A stretch of DNA of 64,000 nucleotides from Cohnella nanjingensis (GCF_014212125.1 NZ_JACJVP010000007.1:230423-294422), one strand, 5' to 3'. Shown: positions 7,504 to 15,040, counted from the first letter of the stretch. Notes: generated by a model not told the origin, from the sequence alone. Translations and numbers: made by a program.

Positions 7504-7574
7504 CGATAAAAACGATTCGTCTTCTGCCTAGGATGATTCGTTTTCTGCCTAGGATGGAGAAGCCGTTTTTATCG
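7504..7574. repeat. Tandem 21-mer inside an 11-bp inverted repeat
   Basis: Two head-to-tail 21-bp units (7514-7534 and 7535-7555, one mismatch; core TTCTGCCTAGGAT) are flanked by perfect 11-bp arms CGATAAAAACG (7504-7514) and CGTTTTTATCG (7564-7574). As RNA this would form a large hairpin between marR and doxX. The function is unknown; the right arm ends five bases before the doxX operator region. Confidence 0.6.
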
Positions 7575-7580
7575 CTCATA

Positions 7581-7598
7581 TAGTTAGAATTCTAATTA
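7581..7598. promoter_or_regulatory. MarR operator before doxX
   Basis: TAGTTAGAATTCTAATTA matches the marR operator core with one mismatch. It sits 24 bases before the doxX start codon. Confidence 0.65.
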
Positions 7599-7621
7599 AC
7601 CATCCGCAAGGAGGAACGTCG

Positions 7622-7999
7622 ATGAACAAAGGGATGCGTATTGCAGGTTGGATTGTGGTTGGCGCTGCCGCTTTATTTTTCGTTCAGAACGGCATTCAGA
7701 AGCTCGCAGGGGCGGGGCAAATGGTGGAGATGTTCGATGCGTTGGGGTTTCCGGATTGGGCCAGGATCGTCGTCGGATTGGCAGAGCTCGCCGGCGGCAT
7801 CTTGCTGGCCGTTCCGCGTACGACGCTGTACGCCGCCGCCGCGCTCAGCTTGTTGATGATCGGAGCGGTCGTCTCCGAAGCGAGTGCGGGGCACGGCTTC
7901 GAGTCGCTTTTGCCGGCGCAATGGCTGGTCGTATTGGGCGGGATCGCCGGGGTGCGGCTGCGGATCCGGGCAAGAGCGAGGGCCAAGGAGCGGTCTTGA
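7622..7999 (+). CDS. DoxX-family membrane protein
   Basis: A 125-residue protein with four hydrophobic helices in the DoxX arrangement: first helix ending F-V-Q-N-G-I-Q-K-L, then FPDWARIVVGLAELAGGILL, a TTLYAAAALSLLMIGAVV helix, and a last helix before a basic tail. DoxX proteins are poorly understood; they are tied to redox or thiol stress and to quinone or catechol detoxification. The ATG at 7622 follows AAGGAGG. The upstream MarR operator makes it the likely main target of the neighbouring regulator. Confidence 0.82.
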   Translation: MNKGMRIAGWIVVGAAALFFVQNGIQKLAGAGQMVEMFDALGFPDWARIVVGLAELAGGILLAVPRTTLYAAAALSLLMIGAVVSEASAGHGFESLLPAQWLVVLGGIAGVRLRIRARARAKERS

Positions 8000-8120
8000 G
8001 CCCGGCTTGATCCCCGGGAACAGGGAGCGGCTTTGAGGCCAGCATCATTCCCGGCCTAGGCAGCGTCAGATTGGGTGGGCATCCTTTCTGCGCTGCATGG
8101 CGGGAAGGCGTGATCCGCGC

Positions 8121-9314
8121 TCAGGTCGCCGCCGTCCTCCGTTCCTCCTCTTCTGCCGAACATGGCCTAGGGTGCGCCGCTCCGCCGAGTCGCAGATAGG
8201 GAAACAGGGAGACCAGGCCCAGTACCGCCAGGATCGCGCCGACCCAGAGCGGCGATGCGAGGCCGTATCCGGCATCGATCGCAAGTCCCCCGACGGAGGA
8301 GCCGACGACTACGCCCAGGCTGATCACGGAGCCGTGCACCGTCGTGACCAGCGTGCCGGTGCCGGATACCCGCGTGATCCGCGTCGACATGGCGGGGTTC
8401 ATCGGCACGCCGACGATACCGATGACGACGACGGCGAGCATGGCGAGAACCGGCTGATGCCCGAAAAGCCCGAAGAGCGTGAGCGCGGCGGTCAACGCTA
8501 GCAAGCCGACGCTCAGGATCGGCATCATGTGCCGGTCCGCCAGTCGGCCGGTCGCGATATTGCCGAGTACGGTCGCCGCGCCGTAGATGCCGAGGAGCAG
8601 CGGGATCGTCGAGGGGGCGAAGCCTGCAAGCTCGGTCAGGATCGGCGTGAAGTAGCTGAAGGCGGCGAAGGTCGCCCCGATGATGAGCATGCTCGTCGCA
8701 TAAGCTGCCCAGAGGTGACGGTTCCTGAAGGCGGCTAGCTCGTCCCGGATGCGGATCGCCGCCGGACGCGGCGTAGCCGGAATGGCCCGCAACGCCAGCA
8801 GCCCGGACAGCAGCACGAGCACGACGACCGCCCAGAAGCTGGCGCGCCAGCCGAAGCGCTGGTCGAACAGCATGGCCGCCGGCAGACCGATCGCGGTCGC
8901 GACCATGAGGCCGCCGAGGACGACCGATGCCGCCCGTCCCCGCGATTCGGGGCGGACCAGGCTGAAGCAGATGGCGAGCGAGACGCCGAAGCAGGCGGAG
9001 GAGGAGATGCCCGTGATGATCCGCGCCGCCATCATCACCCCATAGCTCTCGGCCAGTGCGCCCAGCGACTGTCCGAGGAGGAAGAGGAGAGCGAGCGACA
9101 GGAAGGCTTGCTTGCGCGGCAGCTTCAGCAATCCGACCGTGAGCAGGGGTCCTCCTACGATCATCCCTGCCGCATAGGCGGAGATGAGGTAGCCGATCGC
9201 CGCGATGGAGACGCCGAATTCCGCGGACAGCGAGGGCAACATGCCGGCGACCATGAACTCGGACGTCGTCTGGGAGAAGATCATAAGGCCCAATACGTAG
9301 ATCGCAAATGGCAT
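8121..9314 (-). CDS. MFS transporter, DHA1 drug-efflux type
   Basis: A 397-residue proton-driven exporter with twelve predicted membrane helices. The DHA1 signatures are visible: helix 1-2 with TTSEFMVAGMLPSLS, the loop between helices 2 and 3 and a helix 5 with G-x-x-x-G-P-like packing (VATAIGLPAAMLFDQRFGWR). It resembles the AraJ/YdhP group, which exports sugars, purine ribosides or drugs; the substrate is not evident. A purine-rich ribosome site (AGGAGC) precedes the ATG. Two matching palindromes lie upstream, one of them about 35 bases before the start, linking it to the TetR gene upstream on the same strand. Confidence 0.87.
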   Translation of the reverse strand: MPFAIYVLGLMIFSQTTSEFMVAGMLPSLSAEFGVSIAAIGYLISAYAAGMIVGGPLLTVGLLKLPRKQAFLSLALLFLLGQSLGALAESYGVMMAARIITGISSSACFGVSLAICFSLVRPESRGRAASVVLGGLMVATAIGLPAAMLFDQRFGWRASFWAVVVLVLLSGLLALRAIPATPRPAAIRIRDELAAFRNRHLWAAYATSMLIIGATFAAFSYFTPILTELAGFAPSTIPLLLGIYGAATVLGNIATGRLADRHMMPILSVGLLALTAALTLFGLFGHQPVLAMLAVVVIGIVGVPMNPAMSTRITRVSGTGTLVTTVHGSVISLGVVVGSSVGGLAIDAGYGLASPLWVGAILAVLGLVSLFPYLRLGGAAHPRPCSAEEEERRTAAT

Positions 9315-9348
9315 TTGAACAGCTCCTATCTTGGGTTCAAATCAATAA

Positions 9349-9366
9349 TTGTATGGATCAGTACAA
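9349..9366. promoter_or_regulatory. Putative TetR operator proximal to the MFS gene
   Basis: TTGTATGGATCAGTACAA is an imperfect 18-bp palindrome (seven of nine positions symmetric). The same 17 bases recur at 9458-9474, and TCAGTACAAAAT recurs in the tetR promoter. Confidence 0.6.
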
Positions 9367-9457
9367 AATCGGACGCGCTGCGAAGGATTCCTTTTGGCCG
9401 GTCAAGGGATCGATGGCGTCGGGGATCCGACATGCAGGCGGACAGCGCATGCCTATA

Positions 9458-9475
9458 TTGTATGGATCAGTACAG
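9458..9475. promoter_or_regulatory. Second copy of the putative TetR operator
   Basis: TTGTATGGATCAGTACAG repeats the element at 9349-9366 with only the last base changed, 109 bases away. Confidence 0.55.
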
Positions 9476-9509
9476 AATTAATCAAAAAAATAAAACGCCT
9501 TTCGACCGA

Positions 9510-10100
9510 TCATGCATAGGAGGCCAGCGTTCCTTCGACGATCTGCTCGGCCATCGCACGATTCTGTACGGCGGCGTTCAGTACGCGAAGCCCGTAGTAG
9601 CTGCTGAGGAACAAGCTCGCCAGCTCGGAAGTCGTCCGCGGTTGAGGCAGCTCTCCCGCTTGGCGGCCTGCTTCGATCGCCCGTTCCAGGGCTTGCCGGA
9701 GCAGCGTCACATGCTGATCGAAGATGCGTTCGACCGCCGGGTCCCGTGACGCGCGCTCCATGGCCGCGTTGATCAGCAAGCAGCCTCTGCGGCCTTCTTG
9801 GGAGAAGTCCTCGCGAATCGCCCACTCCAGCAAGCCGCGCAGGCGGCCCTGCAGCGACCCCGGCTGTCTCAGGATCTCGACTTGCGCCTCGATGCCCGCT
9901 TCATGATAGCGCAGCAGGGCGTGCTCATACAGCTCGTGCTTGCTGCCGAACGCATTGTACAGACTTCCTCTGCCGAGACCCGTCCGCTTGCACAGGTCTT
10001 CCGTCGAGCAGGCTTCGTAACCATTCGCCCAGAACGCTTCCATGGCCGCATCGATGACCGCCGTATCTTTGAATTCGCGCGGTCTGCCGCTTTTGTTCAT
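9510..10100 (-). CDS. TetR-family repressor of the MFS gene
   Basis: A 196-residue regulator. The N-terminal helix-turn-helix reads AFWANGYEACSTEDLCKRTG followed by GRGSLYNAFGSKHELYEHAL, and the ligand domain contains the QEGRRGCLLINAAME segment of the TetR_C subgroup often seen beside efflux pumps and reductases. The ATG at 10100 is chosen because GGAGGGGAG lies eight bases upstream; the 10121 start is less favoured. It lies upstream of the MFS gene on the same strand, with operator copies in both promoter regions, so it probably represses itself and the pump. The inducer is unknown. Confidence 0.88.
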   Translation of the reverse strand: MNKSGRPREFKDTAVIDAAMEAFWANGYEACSTEDLCKRTGLGRGSLYNAFGSKHELYEHALLRYHEAGIEAQVEILRQPGSLQGRLRGLLEWAIREDFSQEGRRGCLLINAAMERASRDPAVERIFDQHVTLLRQALERAIEAGRQAGELPQPRTTSELASLFLSSYYGLRVLNAAVQNRAMAEQIVEGTLASYA

Positions 10101-10135
10101 TCGTCTCGCTCCCCTCCGCAAGTTGTCTTGTAATT

Positions 10136-10164
10136 AGAATAATTATTTTGTACTGAACTGTCAA
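10136..10164 (-). promoter_or_regulatory. Promoter of tetR overlapping an operator half
   Basis: On the minus strand TTGACA (10159-10164) and TATTCT (10136-10141) are 17 bases apart. The spacer contains TCAGTACAAAAT, the 12-mer shared with the element before the MFS gene. Confidence 0.7.
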
Positions 10165-10198
10165 ATTTAAGAATGTCGGATGTCGCTTTATTCATAAC

Positions 10199-10227
10199 TT
10201 GACGGAAATATAACCAATGGGTAATAT
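10199..10227 (+). promoter_or_regulatory. Promoter placing transcription start at the arsR start codon
   Basis: TTGACG (10199-10204), 17-bp spacer, TAATAT (10222-10227). The expected +1 is about 10234, which is the A of the arsR ATG, so the message would be leaderless. Confidence 0.6.
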
Positions 10228-10233
10228 ATAGAC

Positions 10234-10545
10234 ATGTCCGATAACCTTTTTGAAGTATTGGCGGAGCCGAAGCGCCGAACGATCCTCGATGCCCTGCGGG
10301 TCAAGGAACGTACGGTCGGCGAGCTAGTCGCGCTCACGTCCCTGAGCCAACCCGGCGTCTCCAAGCATTTGCGCATCCTAAGGGAGGCCGGTCTCGTCTC
10401 GGCCGCCAAGCATGGGCAGAAGCATCTGTATCGGCTGCATGCGCAGCCGCTAACCGACGTAGACCGCTGGTTGCAGCCTTACCGGCCGCTGTGGCCGGAC
10501 AAACTGGATGCCCTCGAACGGTATCTGGACGAGGAGGAGTCCTGA
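10234..10545 (+). CDS. ArsR-family regulator
   Basis: A 103-residue winged-helix repressor. The N-terminus (LFEVLAEPKRRTILDAL) and the recognition region (LSQPGVSKHLRILREAGLV) are typical of the ArsR subgroup paired with SRPBCC proteins. It has no metal-binding cysteine pair, so it is unlikely to sense arsenic or other soft metals. There is no Shine-Dalgarno sequence before the ATG and the promoter would start transcription at the start codon. It lies two bases before the SRPBCC gene, so the two form an operon. The signal is unknown. Confidence 0.88.
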   Translation: MSDNLFEVLAEPKRRTILDALRVKERTVGELVALTSLSQPGVSKHLRILREAGLVSAAKHGQKHLYRLHAQPLTDVDRWLQPYRPLWPDKLDALERYLDEEES

Positions 10546-10547
10546 AG

Positions 10548-11027
10548 ATGTTGGCAGTCATCGCGCAAGACGAACAAGGGTATACCGTCCGATACGTACG
10601 TCATCTCAAGCACCCGGTCGAGAAGGTGTGGGCGATGCTCACGGAGAATGAGAAGCTCTCGAAGTGGTTCTCCGAGCTGAGCGTCGACGACCTCCGCGTA
10701 GGGGGCGCCATCAAGTTCGATTTGGGAGACGGCAACGATAAGGAGCTGGAGATCCTGGAGCTGCGGACGCATGAGGTGCTGGCTTACCGATGGGGCGGTG
10801 AGGACACGGTCCGCTTCGAGCTGTATCCGGAGCCGGCGGGCTGCAAGCTGGTATTGATTGAACAGGTCAAGCAGCTTACGGATCATACGCCGAAGGATCT
10901 GGCCGGCTGGCATGTCTGTCTGGACGTCATCGAAGCGCTGCTGGACGGCCGGACGATCGAGCGAATGGACGAGTGGAAGCTTCGATACGCGGAATACGAG
11001 CAGGCGCTCAAGCCGTTCAAGGCATGA
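10548..11027 (+). CDS. SRPBCC/AHSA1-type protein
   Basis: A 159-residue START-like helix-grip protein of the AHSA1 (Aha1 C-terminal) type: a first strand then HPVEKVWAMLTENEKLSKWF, a central FDLGDG turn, and VLAYRWGGEDTVRFEL; the last helix carries the AGWHVCLDVIEALLDGR pattern. These proteins bind hydrophobic ligands, and many are encoded beside an ArsR regulator as here. The ATG at 10548 has GGAGGAG about eight bases upstream, inside the end of arsR, so translation is likely coupled. The ligand is unknown. Confidence 0.85.
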   Translation: MLAVIAQDEQGYTVRYVRHLKHPVEKVWAMLTENEKLSKWFSELSVDDLRVGGAIKFDLGDGNDKELEILELRTHEVLAYRWGGEDTVRFELYPEPAGCKLVLIEQVKQLTDHTPKDLAGWHVCLDVIEALLDGRTIERMDEWKLRYAEYEQALKPFKA

Positions 11028-11076
11028 TGCGGAGACCGTAAGCGCAAGAGGCGGTTTGCCGGCTTTCCGGTACGCA

Positions 11077-11105
11077 TTGACAGGCGCCGGCGATCCCGCT
11101 ATATT
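11077..11105 (+). promoter_or_regulatory. Sigma-A promoter of the second marR gene
   Basis: Consensus TTGACA (11077-11082), 17-bp spacer, TATATT (11100-11105), immediately followed by the operator at 11111. Confidence 0.75.
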
Positions 11106-11110
11106 GAGAT

Positions 11111-11128
11111 TAATTAAACATTTAACTA
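11111..11128. promoter_or_regulatory. Operator of the second MarR at its own promoter
   Basis: TAATTAAACATTTAACTA has arms TAATTAAA / TTTAACTA around CA (one arm mismatch). The same palindrome occurs at 11621-11638 before the target gene. Confidence 0.65.
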
Positions 11129-11145
11129 GTTTTGGGGCGGCAGAG

Positions 11146-11598
11146 ATGAAGGAGATTCAGCGATATGTGACGCTGCAGCCGCTTGAGGTCGAGACCTTCT
11201 TCGCGATGGTCGACGCGACCGCGGCGCTCATCGGCGTATCGGAGAAGTATTGGCACGCCCAAGGGCTGAACGGCGCTCGCATCCGGATGCTGGTCGAGAT
11301 CGCCAAGGCCGGCGGCGTCATCCTGCCGTCCGACCTGGCGGCGCGGATCGGCGTGACCAAGCCGAACGTGAGCGTGCTGCTCGCGCCTCTGGAGGAAGCG
11401 GGCTACATTCAAAGCTCCAGCCATCCGGAGGACGGGCGCAAGCGGCGGATCGCGCTGACGGCCGAAGGAGAGCGCCTCCTGTTCGAGGCGCTCCCGGGCA
11501 ACCGGGCGGTCGTCTCCGAGCGGATGGGGCGCTTAAGCGAGCCGGAGATGCGCCAGCTGCTCGCGCTGTTCGCGAAGCTGCGGGAAGAGGCCGATTGA
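11146..11598 (+). CDS. MarR-family regulator, linked to an NmrA-type oxidoreductase
   Basis: A 150-residue winged-helix repressor: ILPSDLAARIGVTKPNVSVL forms the recognition region, and HPEDGRKRRIALTAEGERL the wing. The ATG at 11146 follows the operator; the ribosome site is weak (GGGGCGG). The gene has its own consensus promoter and a palindrome at +5 or so, and the same palindrome lies between this gene and the next, so the pair copies the marR-doxX design 4 kb upstream with a different operator. A quinone or electrophile signal would fit the neighbour but is inference. Confidence 0.88.
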   Translation: MKEIQRYVTLQPLEVETFFAMVDATAALIGVSEKYWHAQGLNGARIRMLVEIAKAGGVILPSDLAARIGVTKPNVSVLLAPLEEAGYIQSSSHPEDGRKRRIALTAEGERLLFEALPGNRAVVSERMGRLSEPEMRQLLALFAKLREEAD

Positions 11599-11620
11599 TC
11601 GGTCTTTTCTTTTCTCTAAT

Positions 11621-11638
11621 TAGTTAAATGTTTAACTA
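11621..11638. promoter_or_regulatory. MarR operator before the oxidoreductase gene
   Basis: TAGTTAAATGTTTAACTA has perfect 8-bp arms around TG, 25 bases before the start codon of the next gene. Confidence 0.7.
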
Positions 11639-11662
11639 TATGAGCGGGAAAGGGTGTTGGAT

Positions 11663-12490
11663 ATGACCATTGCAATGACGGGCGCCACCGGGAATCTCGG
11701 GCAACTGATCGCCAAGGCTTTGATCCGCGCCGGCCATGCGCCACGTACGATCGCCAGCGTCCGACGTCCGGAGAAGGCCGATAGCCTGTCGATGGCGGGC
11801 ATCCAAGTCCGACACGGCGACTACGATGCGCCGGACACGCTAGCGGCTTCCTTCCGGGACGCGTCGAAGCTCTTGCTCGTCTCCTCCCCGGAGAGGGACG
11901 ATGACGTTCGTCTCCGGCAGCATCGGGCCGCGATTCGGGCCGCCGCCCATGCCGGCGTCCGCCACATCGTCTACACGAGCGTCGCCTATCCGGAGAAGGG
12001 CAAGCTTCCGCTGCACCGTCTCCATCTGGCTACGGAGCAGGCGATTCGCGAATCCGGCCTCTCGTATACGATCCTCCGCAACGCGGGCTACCTGGACATC
12101 GTCCGGTTCCTCGGCGTGCGGGAGGCGGCCTTGAGCGGCATCCTGCTCAGCCCGCCGGGCGACTGGACGTTCAACAACGCGGCGCGGGAAGACCTGGCGC
12201 TCGCGGCCGCCGCCGTCCTGACCGAGGAAGGCCACGAGGGCCGAACGTATGAGCTGACGGCTGCGCGCGCGTGGCGGCTGGACGACCTGGCGCGCGCGAT
12301 CGCGAAGGTCACGGGCAGACGCGTCGCGCACCGCGCGGACCCCGATATGCACGGCGACATCTATCGCCTGCTGCCCTTGTCCGAGTCGCGGCTCGTCTCG
12401 CCCGATCTCGCGCGTCTTGCCGGCGGTCCGCTATGGACGATGCAGGACGAGGTGAGGCGGATGTTCGGGGAGACCGCCCGTTCGTCGTGA
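11663..12490 (+). CDS. NmrA-like NAD(P)-binding oxidoreductase (QorB-like)
   Basis: A 275-residue atypical SDR. The N-terminal Rossmann fold has T-G-A-T-G-N-L-G (about residues 6-13), a second strand ending ASVRRPEK, and DYDAPDTLAASFRDASKLLLVSS. This matches the NmrA/QorB group, which includes the NADPH-quinone reductase QorB. The HIVYTSVAYPEK segment and FNNAAREDLALAAAAVLTEEG are also typical. The ATG at 11663 is eight bases after AAAGGG; GTG at 11654 is possible but overlaps it. The MarR operator just upstream suggests induction by the compound it reduces. No classical Y-x-x-x-K is needed in this group. Confidence 0.82.
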   Translation: MTIAMTGATGNLGQLIAKALIRAGHAPRTIASVRRPEKADSLSMAGIQVRHGDYDAPDTLAASFRDASKLLLVSSPERDDDVRLRQHRAAIRAAAHAGVRHIVYTSVAYPEKGKLPLHRLHLATEQAIRESGLSYTILRNAGYLDIVRFLGVREAALSGILLSPPGDWTFNNAAREDLALAAAAVLTEEGHEGRTYELTAARAWRLDDLARAIAKVTGRRVAHRADPDMHGDIYRLLPLSESRLVSPDLARLAGGPLWTMQDEVRRMFGETARSS

Positions 12491-12560
12491 TCGCGCTTCG
12501 AGGAGCGGCGCAGCCAGTCGGTCTACTCGTTTGGCAGACGGCGTGTTCCCGGACGTGCCG

Positions 12561-13343
12561 TTAGACTTGCGCAGGCGGCGGCGCGGTCAGGTCCGCGAAC
12601 TCGACCGATACGGGACAGTGATCGCTGCCCATCACGTGGCAGTCGATCCTGGCGTCGACGAGCCACGGCGCGAGCCGGGCGGAAGCGAGGAAATAATCGA
12701 TGCGCCAGCCGACGTTCCGGTCGCGAACGCCCGGCATGTTCGACCACCAGGAAAAGACGTCCGTCCGGTCCGGGTAGAGGTGTCGGAAGGTGTCGATGAA
12801 GCCCGCGCCCAGCAGGCGGGTCATCTTGTCCCGTTCCTCGTCGGTGAAGCCGGAGTTGCCCCGGTTGGACTTGGCGTTCTTGATGTCGATCTCTTGGTGC
12901 GCCACGTTGAGATCGCCGCAGACGATAACGGGCTTGACCGCGTCCAGCTCCTGCAGGTAGCCGCGGAACCGGTCTTCCCACTCGAGCCGGTAGTCCAGCC
13001 GAGACAGGTCCCGTTTGGCGTTCGGCGTATAGACGGTCACCAGATAGAAGGCGTCGAACTCCAGCGTCAGGATGCGCCCTTCGGGCTCGTGATCCTCCTC
13101 TATGCCGTAGCGGACCGACAGCGGCTTGATCCGCGTGAACACGGCTGTGCCGGAGTAGCCTTTTTTGACGGCATAATTCCAATAAGCGCCATATGCTTCG
13201 CCGTGGTCGAGGCTGATCTGCCCCTCCTGCAGCTTCGTCTCCTGCACGCAAAAGACGTCGGCCCCCGTCTCGGCGAAGTAGTCATTAAAGCCTTTGTTGA
13301 CGCAGGCCCTTAATCCGTTGACGTTCCACGATACCAGCTTCAT
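12561..13343 (-). CDS. exoA: Exodeoxyribonuclease III / AP endonuclease
   Basis: A 260-residue Mg-dependent DNA repair nuclease that cuts at abasic sites and removes 3' blocks. All family motifs are present: N7 in SWNVNGLR, E35 in VQETK, Y and N in VTVYTPNA, D-L-N in VCGDLNVAH, G-W-R-I-D-Y-F, and the final G-S-D-H-C-P-V with the catalytic His. The ATG at 13343 is chosen over the longer frame because the family begins M-K-L-V-S-W-N-V-N-G and GGGGGAG lies seven bases upstream. The length matches B. subtilis ExoA closely. It converges with the oxidoreductase gene across 70 bases. Confidence 0.95.
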   Translation of the reverse strand: MKLVSWNVNGLRACVNKGFNDYFAETGADVFCVQETKLQEGQISLDHGEAYGAYWNYAVKKGYSGTAVFTRIKPLSVRYGIEEDHEPEGRILTLEFDAFYLVTVYTPNAKRDLSRLDYRLEWEDRFRGYLQELDAVKPVIVCGDLNVAHQEIDIKNAKSNRGNSGFTDEERDKMTRLLGAGFIDTFRHLYPDRTDVFSWWSNMPGVRDRNVGWRIDYFLASARLAPWLVDARIDCHVMGSDHCPVSVEFADLTAPPPAQV

Positions 13344-13426
13344 CTCGTTACTCCCCCGCAATCTCATACTCTCGTATAAATCAGTGTAACATAGATCGTC
13401 CATACAGGCGGAATGCCGTTTGCCGG

Positions 13427-13455
13427 TTGAACGATCGCGCGTAATCCGGTATGCT
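13427..13455 (+). promoter_or_regulatory. Sigma-A promoter of folD
   Basis: TTGAAC (13427-13432), 17-bp spacer, TATGCT (13450-13455). Transcription would start about 13462, just ahead of the riboswitch. Confidence 0.65.
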
Positions 13456-13467
13456 CTAATCAGATAA

Positions 13468-13573
13468 CGACTGCGCGTGACTGGCGGAGCATGGGGAACC
13501 ATGAGGGAGCGCGCGGATATGCGGTAGCCGTACGCCTGGGCAGAGGTAAGGGGATGCGTCCCCTTGCCTTTTT
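13468..13573 (+). promoter_or_regulatory. ZTP (pfl) riboswitch controlling folD
   Basis: The leader carries the conserved ZTP-aptamer blocks in order: CGTGACTGGCG (13475-13485), a short hairpin CATGG-GGA-ACCATG, GGGAGCG (13505-13511), and the 3' pseudoknot piece CGCCTGGGCA (13533-13542). Directly after comes an expression-platform terminator: AGGTAAGGGGA / TCCCCTTGCCT (13544-13569) and a T-run. ZTP or ZMP, which build up when 10-formyl-tetrahydrofolate is short, should stabilise the aptamer and prevent termination, turning folD on. The class is known to precede folD and purH. Confidence 0.92.
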
Positions 13574-13610
13574 ATGTTTTCTGGACCCCCTATAAAAGGA
13601 GATGCGGAGC

Positions 13611-14468
13611 ATGACAGAATCGAAGCTAATCTTGGACGGAGCGCGCGTCGCGCAAGCAATCAAGGATGAATTGGCGGGGAAGGTACAGGGGTTGACGAAG
13701 CGCGGGATCACACCTTGCTTGGTCACGATTCTGGTCGGCGACGATCCGGCTTCCGCCACGTATGTGCGAATGAAGGGCAATGCCTGCAAACGGCTCGGCA
13801 TCGAATCGAGACGGGTCGAGCTGGATCGGGAGACGACGACCGAGCAGCTGCTCGCGGCCATCCGGGAGCTGAACGCGGATCCGTCCGTGCACGGCATCCT
13901 GCTCCAGCATCCGGTCCCGCATCACATCGACGAGCGTGCCGCCTTCGAGGCGATCGACCTCGCGAAGGACGTGGACGGCGTCACGACGCTGGGCTTCGCC
14001 CAGAACGCGTTCGGGATGGCGGCGTATCCTTCCTGCACGCCGGCGGCGATCGTGGCGATCCTCGACTACTACCGGATCCCGATCGAAGGCAAGCATGCCG
14101 TCGTGGTGGGCCGCAGCCCGATTCTGGGCAAGCCGGTCTCGCTCATGCTGCTGAACCGGAATGCCACCGTGACGATCTGCCATTCGAAGACGCAGCAGCT
14201 CGACCGTATCGTGGGAGCGGGCGACCTCGTGGTAGCGGCGGTCGGCAAGCCGAAGTTCATCCCAGGCAGCTGGATCAAGGAGGGGGCGGTGGTACTCGAC
14301 GCCGGCTACAATCCGGGCAATATCGGCGATGTCGACTACGAAGCTTGCCTGGAGCGAGCCGGCGCGATCACGCCGGTACCCGCAGGCGTAGGACCCGTCA
14401 CGATCGCCATGCTGCTGAAGCATACGGTGGACGCGGCGGAGAAGCGGACTTCCTCGTTCGAATCCTAA
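13611..14468 (+). CDS. folD: FolD, methylene-THF dehydrogenase / cyclohydrolase
   Basis: A 285-residue bifunctional cytosolic enzyme that oxidises 5,10-methylene-THF with NADP and hydrolyses the methenyl form to 10-formyl-THF for purine and formyl-methionine synthesis. The active-site Y51-V-R-M-K55 pair, the conserved H-G-I-L-L-Q-H-P-V-P segment, the dinucleotide site VVGRSPILGKPVSLMLL and the C-terminal signature PVPAGVGPVTIAMLLKHTV are all present. The ATG at 13611 lies nine bases after AAGGAG; ATG 13602 overlaps that site. It is a single-gene unit under a ZTP riboswitch. Confidence 0.97.
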   Translation: MTESKLILDGARVAQAIKDELAGKVQGLTKRGITPCLVTILVGDDPASATYVRMKGNACKRLGIESRRVELDRETTTEQLLAAIRELNADPSVHGILLQHPVPHHIDERAAFEAIDLAKDVDGVTTLGFAQNAFGMAAYPSCTPAAIVAILDYYRIPIEGKHAVVVGRSPILGKPVSLMLLNRNATVTICHSKTQQLDRIVGAGDLVVAAVGKPKFIPGSWIKEGAVVLDAGYNPGNIGDVDYEACLERAGAITPVPAGVGPVTIAMLLKHTVDAAEKRTSSFES

Positions 14469-14479
14469 AGCGTGGGGAT

Positions 14480-15040
14480 CTATTCGGCCATCTCCCGCGC
14501 CATGGCGGCGAGCTTGGTGATCGTCTTCCAGTTGCGGTTCGTCGACGGGATCTTCATCTTGTGGACATCGACCCCCAGCTTGGAATTGCGGATGCTGAGG
14601 TCGAACAACAAGTAGACGTCGCGTCCGACGATCCGGAACGATTCGTTTTCATAGTTCGACGAATTCAGCTTGGCGAGGGATTCGGCCGGCGGCGCTTCGG
14701 TCAGCATGGAGACGTAGAGGCTCTCCTTCTCCGACTTGGCGTCCGCCGCCGCGATCTCCTCCGCGGTGAACGGGCATCGCGCCAAGATGTTCTCAAGCTC
14801 CTCCGCCGTGCGGAAGACAAATCGCGAGGAGAAGCCGAACCGCGCTTCGAACGCCGGCTCGATGCGCGCGCGCAGCGTCTCCTCGTCCTCGTCCGACGCG
14901 AAGAGGACATTCCCGCTCTGGATATAGGTCTGCACGCGCGCGAAGCCCATCTCCGCGAACATGCGCTTCAGCTCGTCCATCTTCACCTTGTTGTTGCCTC
15001 CGACATTGATGCCGCGGAGCAATCCGACATAAACGGCCAT
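14480..15040 (-). CDS. DUF1697 family protein
   Basis: A 186-residue protein beginning M-A-V-Y-V-G-L-L-R-G-I-N-V-G-G-N-N-K-V-K-M, the diagnostic start of DUF1697, followed by YIQSGNVLF and the acidic SDEDEETLRARIE helix. The second half has the WKTITKL end. The family is widespread, cytosolic and uncharacterised. The ATG at 15040 has GGAGGGAG eight bases upstream; the longer frame adds residues the family lacks. It converges with folD with only 11 bases between stop codons. Confidence 0.85.
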   Translation of the reverse strand: MAVYVGLLRGINVGGNNKVKMDELKRMFAEMGFARVQTYIQSGNVLFASDEDEETLRARIEPAFEARFGFSSRFVFRTAEELENILARCPFTAEEIAAADAKSEKESLYVSMLTEAPPAESLAKLNSSNYENESFRIVGRDVYLLFDLSIRNSKLGVDVHKMKIPSTNRNWKTITKLAAMAREMAE

